From a virus: a stretch of 50,306 nucleotides of DNA. Numbering within the stretch: position 1 is the first letter of the stretch; every line of letters starts with the position of its first letter. The notes under the pieces were generated by a model, which saw only the letters and a program-made list of their open reading frames with translations, ran no database searches and was not told the DNA's origin. The DNA is taken from the IMG/VR virus record IMGVR_UViG_3300042383_000480, positions 1-50,306 of that record; one strand, given 5' to 3'. Shown piece by piece: positions 46,305 to 50,306 of this stretch. A program made the position numbers and the translations under genes.

Positions 46305-47177
46305 TTACTTGCCGCCTATAATGCTTTTATCAGCAACTGATTTTTCACCAGCGCCTTTCTTTTCAGCACCATGGCCTTTGCTCACCGAATTTAATTTAGG
46401 TGCTTTTGAGTTACCAGGTACGTTTACGTTGCCACTGTTTAATGGTTTTGTGCTTGGGTTTAATAGACCGCCTTGTGTTCCGCCTTTGGTTTCATCAGCT
46501 GAACGGCCAATCACTTTGCCACCCATATTATTTTTCATGTTATCAATAACTGATTTGTTATTAACGCCATTGTCACCATGTTTTGGTAATGCAACTTTGT
46601 TTACATATTCCATAAATTGTTGGAATTCTTCATCAACAGCATCTCCATCGTGGTGATAGTGGTGAATTTCTTTAACTTCTTGATCATCGTCACCCAAGTC
46701 AGCTCCGAATTCATCTTCTTCACCTGCTTCGTCACCAAATGCTGGTTCTTCTTCGCCGCCGAACATATCGGCGTGTTCTGGTTCGCTTTCTTCACCAGAT
46801 AACAATTCTTCGAATTCAGCTTTCAATTCTTCCAAAGCATCTTCCAAATCAAGTACGCGGTCTTCTAAATCACCGTCACCTTCTTCGTCATCTTCTTCAT
46901 CGCCAAATGGGTTTTCTGAATCATCTTCTGAATCGTCTTCTTCATCACCAAATGCGTCTACTGCATCATCGTCTTCGCTGTCATCTTCCGCAGGTTCGTC
47001 AGAAGATTCTTCTTCCTCTTCCTCTTCTTCAGCACCAGGAAAATCTGATTCTAATAATTCTTCGTAAATTTCACGTGATTTTCCAACAACAATGTTGTGG
47101 AAAATTTCTTTCGCTGTTTCTTGATCTTCATTGATCAAAGCTTCTAGCATAGCTTCAAATTGTGCGCGATCAGTCAT
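46305..47177 (-). CDS. Acidic prohead core protein (gp67/68-like)
   Basis: The product has 290 residues and sits between portal and protease, exactly where T4 has core genes 67 and 68. The N-terminal 45 residues (FEAMLEALINEDQETAKEIFHNIVVGKSREIYEELL) are a conserved helix pair of this family in T4-like phages. Residues about 50-175 are extremely acidic Glu/Asp runs, and a short HHYHH stretch follows. The C-terminal 90 residues are Lys/Gly/Asn-rich and basic. This charge split fits an internal core component that is cut by gp21 and left in the head. A perfect AGGAGG ribosome site and a TATAAATA promoter directly after a terminator lie upstream. Confidence 0.85.
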   Translation of the reverse strand: MTDRAQFEAMLEALINEDQETAKEIFHNIVVGKSREIYEELLESDFPGAEEEEEEEESSDEPAEDDSEDDDAVDAFGDEEDDSEDDSENPFGDEEDDEEGDGDLEDRVLDLEDALEELKAEFEELLSGEESEPEHADMFGGEEEPAFGDEAGEEDEFGADLGDDDQEVKEIHHYHHDGDAVDEEFQQFMEYVNKVALPKHGDNGVNNKSVIDNMKNNMGGKVIGRSADETKGGTQGGLLNPSTKPLNSGNVNVPGNSKAPKLNSVSKGHGAEKKGAGEKSVADKSIIGGK

Positions 47178-47225
47178 GTTTATCCTCCTATGATATCTAC
47201 ATGCAAGGCTGTATCTTATTTACAA

Positions 47226-47233
47226 TATTTATA
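47226..47233 (-). promoter_or_regulatory. Late promoter TATAAATA for the head core-protease-scaffold-capsid unit
   Basis: The minus strand has an exact late element touching the U-tract of the terminator before it, 48 bases upstream of the ATG at 47177. It should drive the 67/68-21-22-23 unit. Confidence 0.8.
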
Positions 47234-47235
47234 AA

Positions 47236-47278
47236 AAAACGCCTTATAATAGTTAAAAAACTGTATTTTTGGCGTTTT
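47236..47278 (-). terminator. Terminator-like hairpin after the small gene
   Basis: Minus-strand RNA pairs AAAACGCC with GGCGTTTT around a 27-base loop that contains an inner AGTT/AACT pairing, followed by seven U. The long loop makes it weaker than the other terminators. Confidence 0.65.
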
Positions 47279-47279
47279 A

Positions 47280-47519
47280 TTATGCAGGTTGTGCCGGTGC
47301 AGGGGCGTACATGCTATGAATAAAACTTAATTCACTTTCTTGTTCCAAAATATGAGCTTCGCTGCTTTTACGAATCTCATTAATTTGTCTCAAAGTTAAT
47401 CGAGTTTTTCTAGTATCACCTCTGTGCATAGTGCTTTCGTCATGCTTTGGGTCATAACGTAAGTCACTAGCCACTTGCCTAGTATCTGGATCAATATAAA
47501 ATAATTCTCTTAAAATCAT
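47280..47519 (-). CDS. Small conserved protein between portal and core genes
   Basis: The product has 79 residues. The phrases ILRELFYIDPDT, DPKHDESTMHRGDTRKTRLTLRQINEIRKSSEAH match a small protein found at this place in T4-like cyanophages; it has no assigned function. It is charged, helical in its second half, and ends with PAPAQPA. A GATAAATA motif overlaps the portal stop codon four bases before the ATG and no Shine-Dalgarno is visible, so it is read either from portal mRNA or from a nearly leaderless late transcript. A head-assembly role is inferred from position. Confidence 0.82.
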   Translation of the reverse strand: MILRELFYIDPDTRQVASDLRYDPKHDESTMHRGDTRKTRLTLRQINEIRKSSEAHILEQESELSFIHSMYAPAPAQPA

Positions 47520-47523
47520 AATG

Positions 47524-47531
47524 TATTTATC
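47524..47531 (-). promoter_or_regulatory. Late promoter motif GATAAATA after the portal gene
   Basis: The minus strand reads GATAAATA, overlaps the portal stop codon (TGA) and ends four bases before the ATG at 47519, the same spacing as the motif after terL. Confidence 0.55.
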
Positions 47532-49281
47532 ACATTGGGCTCACGGGGGGTGGATTTTGCCCCATTCCAGGTGCTGCGCCTGGAACATTACCAGTTGAAT
47601 CTGGTAGTAGATCTCCTTCCATTTCTGGAGGTATGCCTAGATCCCCGGCCATACCTAAATCACCTTCAATACCACCAGCGGATAAGCCAGCACTTCTCAT
47701 TTCACCTGCTGAATCTGTGTGGGTTGGTTGACCTTTACCAGATTCTTCTCCCCATAAACGTTCGTTTTCTGCCATTTCATCTTCATTTAATCCTAAGAAT
47801 CGTTTCATAGCGAAACGTTTACTCATATATGGTAATTGTTGAATGGTGTTAAATGTGTTAATGCGTTCAGTATCTAATGCAGCCTGTCTTGAACTAGCAA
47901 AATTGAGTGGTGGGTTGAATGATAATTCAAATAAATTCGAATCAATGTTTACACCACGTGAATGCATATATGATTTAAATTCAATATCGAATACTTCAGT
48001 GATTAAGTTTTGAAGTCTCTCGCAATATTTGTTAAATCTCAATTCTTGAATATATGCAGTACCAACACGACCATCATTAAATGATGCTTGACTGTCATCC
48101 GCACCAGTAGGTAAATATGAACTTGGAATTCGTAAACCACGGAATAATTTATTTGTGAAATATTTTAAATCATCAATTTCACCTAAATTAGTACCACCTG
48201 GTAATACATCAACTTTACTACCACGTCCATCAGCAGTCATTGGAAAGAAATAATCTTCGTTAATTGATAATGGATTATATGCACTATCAATAACGTTTTG
48301 CCCACCACCAGATTGACTTGGAATACGTCTTTGATGAATTTCATTTTTTACACGTTCAACAAATGCCATAGCTAAATGACTAGGCATATTACCAACATCA
48401 ATATGGAATACACGTCTTTCTGGAGCACGTTGAATACGATAAATTAAAATTGCATCTTCTAATAATTCTTTTTGTTTATATACTTTGAAGACATTTTCTA
48501 ATAAACTATTACCAAATGGATAATTATTATCCAAGCCTTCTGATAAAGATAAGTGAATAACATGTTCAGCATTTATTGCGTGTTCGGTTTCCGCTAATCC
48601 CCAGCGACTACCAGAACTACTAGTTGGATATGCACCAGATGTGCCACGTTGGGTTGAATTAGCGCCTAAGTAGCCGCTACTTGGAATAACTCCGCCACCA
48701 TTTTGTCTTGGATTAACATTTGGTGTAATTTGTGTTGCAACTAAATTTTCAAAATTTGGTGCCAAATCTTTAATAATATACTGTTCAGGTTTTTTACCTT
48801 CACTTTCATTAACAATAATTTTAATAATTTTACTAGGATCGACCCATGACCATTTTTGTGTTTCTGGATCTCTAATAAAAAATGCATCACCATATTTAAA
48901 TACATTTCTAACAATTCTAAAAATTCGTGTGTCAAATTGTTGAATTTTACACCATTGTTGTAAATATTCTCCCAATATTCTAACTTCAGAATTTGTAGCC
49001 TTACTGCGCCATTTAACTGAAAATGGACTTTTTTTATCTTTCAATTTATCTGTACAAAATTCTGCTAGAATATCGAGCGCAGCATTAACTTCTGGATCGC
49101 TATCCATTACTTCATATTGTTGATATCTATCAACTCTATTTGGACTACCAGTATATACATCTGGTAAATAACTAGAATAATTTGTTCTAGCGGGACCAGC
49201 TTTTGCTAATCCATTGGCACCTGATAACGGGCTTAATGAATTACCAACATCTACTGGTGTAAAGTGTTTTTTCCATGACAT
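47530..49281 (-). CDS. 20: Portal vertex protein (gp20-like)
   Basis: This protein forms the twelve-fold ring at the unique head vertex that starts capsid assembly and serves as the DNA channel. The 583 residues (T4: 524) include YQQYEVMDSDPEVNAALDILAEFCT, RIVRNVFKYGDAFFIRDPE, RIQRAPERRVFHIDVGNMP and FFPMTADGRGSKVDVLPGGTNLGEIDDLKYF. Also present are IPSSYLPTGADD and the final clip-side helix MSKRFAMKRFLGLNEDEMAENERLW. All of these are typical portal phrases. The Gly/Pro/Met-rich last 60 residues are probably disordered. AAGGAA precedes the ATG, which lies 11 bases after the stop of the tape-measure-like gene. Confidence 0.96.
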   Translation of the reverse strand: MSWKKHFTPVDVGNSLSPLSGANGLAKAGPARTNYSSYLPDVYTGSPNRVDRYQQYEVMDSDPEVNAALDILAEFCTDKLKDKKSPFSVKWRSKATNSEVRILGEYLQQWCKIQQFDTRIFRIVRNVFKYGDAFFIRDPETQKWSWVDPSKIIKIIVNESEGKKPEQYIIKDLAPNFENLVATQITPNVNPRQNGGGVIPSSGYLGANSTQRGTSGAYPTSSSGSRWGLAETEHAINAEHVIHLSLSEGLDNNYPFGNSLLENVFKVYKQKELLEDAILIYRIQRAPERRVFHIDVGNMPSHLAMAFVERVKNEIHQRRIPSQSGGGQNVIDSAYNPLSINEDYFFPMTADGRGSKVDVLPGGTNLGEIDDLKYFTNKLFRGLRIPSSYLPTGADDSQASFNDGRVGTAYIQELRFNKYCERLQNLITEVFDIEFKSYMHSRGVNIDSNLFELSFNPPLNFASSRQAALDTERINTFNTIQQLPYMSKRFAMKRFLGLNEDEMAENERLWGEESGKGQPTHTDSAGEMRSAGLSAGGIEGDLGMAGDLGIPPEMEGDLLPDSTGNVPGAAPGMGQNPPPVSPM

Positions 49282-49292
49282 CGTGTATTCCT

Positions 49293-50306
49293 TTATCTTG
49301 AATTTAAATTCGGGGATAGTTGTTTTGTGACTCTATATTGTTTTGTACTAGTATCTAATAGTTCAGAAGTTGTGGCAGCTAATCTCCCCATTGTTGTATT
49401 TAACATTCTCAGCTGTTCATCAATTTCTTTTAATGTAACTGTTCCAAAAGTGTTAATTTGTGGAATTTCTTGTACTTTATTTGGTTGTTTTCCTTCATTT
49501 TCAATTGGCTTCTCTTCTTTTTGTACAATATTTGTCATATTATTTTTCATTTCACTCATCATATTATCAACAAATTTAAAATTAGTATTCCCCATTTGTG
49601 ATTGCATATCTGATAAAAATGCATTTAATTTTTCACGTGGAATTACTGCTTCATTACCATGTAATGTTACATCTTCCCCTGCACCAAAATTGCCACCAAA
49701 CCAATCACCAAACAAAGCTTTAGAACCATCAGCCATCGATTTTTTATTCGTTGGTTCAGCTTGTTCTTTGTTTGATTTATTTTTTTCGATAGTTTCTACT
49801 TCTGTCTTACCACCTGGATTCACAAATAAAGTTCCAATTTTTATAGAATCGGTAGTCATCGTTGTAATATGGCCAGCCATTTCTGAACCTATATATAGAA
49901 GTCTGTTAAGATTTTTAAATAATTCTCCTCTACGAATATCATCTTCTATTCTATCTGCTTGTTCACCAAATGCTCGCTTAGAAAATGGTTTACCATTTTG
50001 TACATTTTTCAAATCTTCTATACTACCTGATCTTAATACAGCAGCACCAAATCGTTCATTAGTTGCTTGTAATATTTCATAAAATTTCACATGTGCATCG
50101 GAAACTCTAGACATTGATTTAATGTATAATTCAGTTGCTGCTGCTCCAGCACTTTTTTCGTTAGTTAGTGGATCTCTATTTTCTTGTCTGCTTTTAATCG
50201 TTGCTTGTGCTATTTCGTTTGCTTTCGCATATGATACGTTGCCTTCTTCAGCAATTTTTGCTAAACTTTCGCGGTAATTTTGCGCTGACAACCATGCTGC
50301 TCTCGC
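49293..50306 (-). CDS. C-terminal part of a tape-measure-like or virion structural protein (5' end outside window)
   Basis: The frame is open at the right edge of the window (ARAAWLSAQNYRES...), so the true start is outside and the TTG at 50291 is probably internal. The 338 residues seen are mostly charged helix. One motif, FGAGEDVTLHGNEAVIPREKLNAF, resembles the glycine-rich GNEAVIP element near the end of many tail tape-measure proteins. A Lys/Glu/Asn-rich linker and a final coiled coil (IDEQLRMLNTTMGRLAATTSELLDTSTKQYR) follow. It precedes the portal gene by 11 bases in the same direction. A tail length ruler is the best guess; an internal head protein is possible. Confidence 0.65.
   Translation of the reverse strand, partial: ARAAWLSAQNYRESLAKIAEEGNVSYAKANEIAQATIKSRQENRDPLTNEKSAGAAATELYIKSMSRVSDAHVKFYEILQATNERFGAAVLRSGSIEDLKNVQNGKPFSKRAFGEQADRIEDDIRRGELFKNLNRLLYIGSEMAGHITTMTTDSIKIGTLFVNPGGKTEVETIEKNKSNKEQAEPTNKKSMADGSKALFGDWFGGNFGAGEDVTLHGNEAVIPREKLNAFLSDMQSQMGNTNFKFVDNMMSEMKNNMTNIVQKEEKPIENEGKQPNKVQEIPQINTFGTVTLKEIDEQLRMLNTTMGRLAATTSELLDTSTKQYRVTKQLSPNLNSR

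Overview
This window comes from the late (virion and packaging) region of a tailed, contractile phage of the T4-like group. The gene set and arrangement resemble those of marine and freshwater T4-like phages (cyanophages and relatives) more than enteric T4. Evidence is a near-complete set of T4-type morphogenesis genes: terminase large and small subunits (17, 16), head completion (4), tail tube and sheath (19, 18), neck and tail completion (13, 14, 15), portal (20), prohead core (67/68-like), protease (21), scaffold (22) and major capsid (23). The DNA is AT-rich and tightly packed. I see no tRNA, CRISPR array, insertion sequence or photosynthesis gene, and the host cannot be named from this window.

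Layout, left to right. 1-9164 (minus strand): end of a large conserved unknown gene, terL interrupted by an intein, a DUF5710-like gene, an unknown gene, terS, a decayed NUMOD3-type homing-endonuclease remnant, gene 4, an unknown gene and a tail-tube-fold gene. 9243-13224 (minus): tail tube and an enlarged sheath. 13292-13684 (plus): a small zinc/HNH protein. 13599-15137 (minus): dNMP kinase and neck gene 13. 15194-18500 (plus): neck gene 14, gene 15 and a Nudix hydrolase. 18492-20273 (minus): a glycosyltransferase fused to an FkbM-type methyltransferase. 20327-43215 (minus): about 23 kb of seven fibre or virion-surface genes, including two collagen-like fibres with S74 chaperone tails and five very repetitive or beta-helical proteins. 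43389-50306 (minus): the head module 23-22-21-67/68-small-20 and the end of a tape-measure-like gene.

Regulation can be read from the DNA. A T4-type late promoter motif, (T/G/A)ATAAATA, lies in front of most transcription units. It often contains the stop codon of the preceding gene or directly follows the U-tract of a minus-strand terminator. Five rho-independent terminators separate the minus-strand units. Two genes that are not structural, the dNMP kinase and the glycosyltransferase-methyltransferase, instead have exact TTGACA-N17-TATAAT host-type promoters, each overlapped by a palindrome. This suggests early, possibly repressed, expression.

The strongest unusual items are the terL intein, which inserts after the Walker A lysine and has the Trp-Cys-Thr triad of class 3 inteins; the palindrome-covered early promoters; the palindromic back-to-back late promoter between genes 13 and 14; and the cassette-like domain insertions in the fibre genes.
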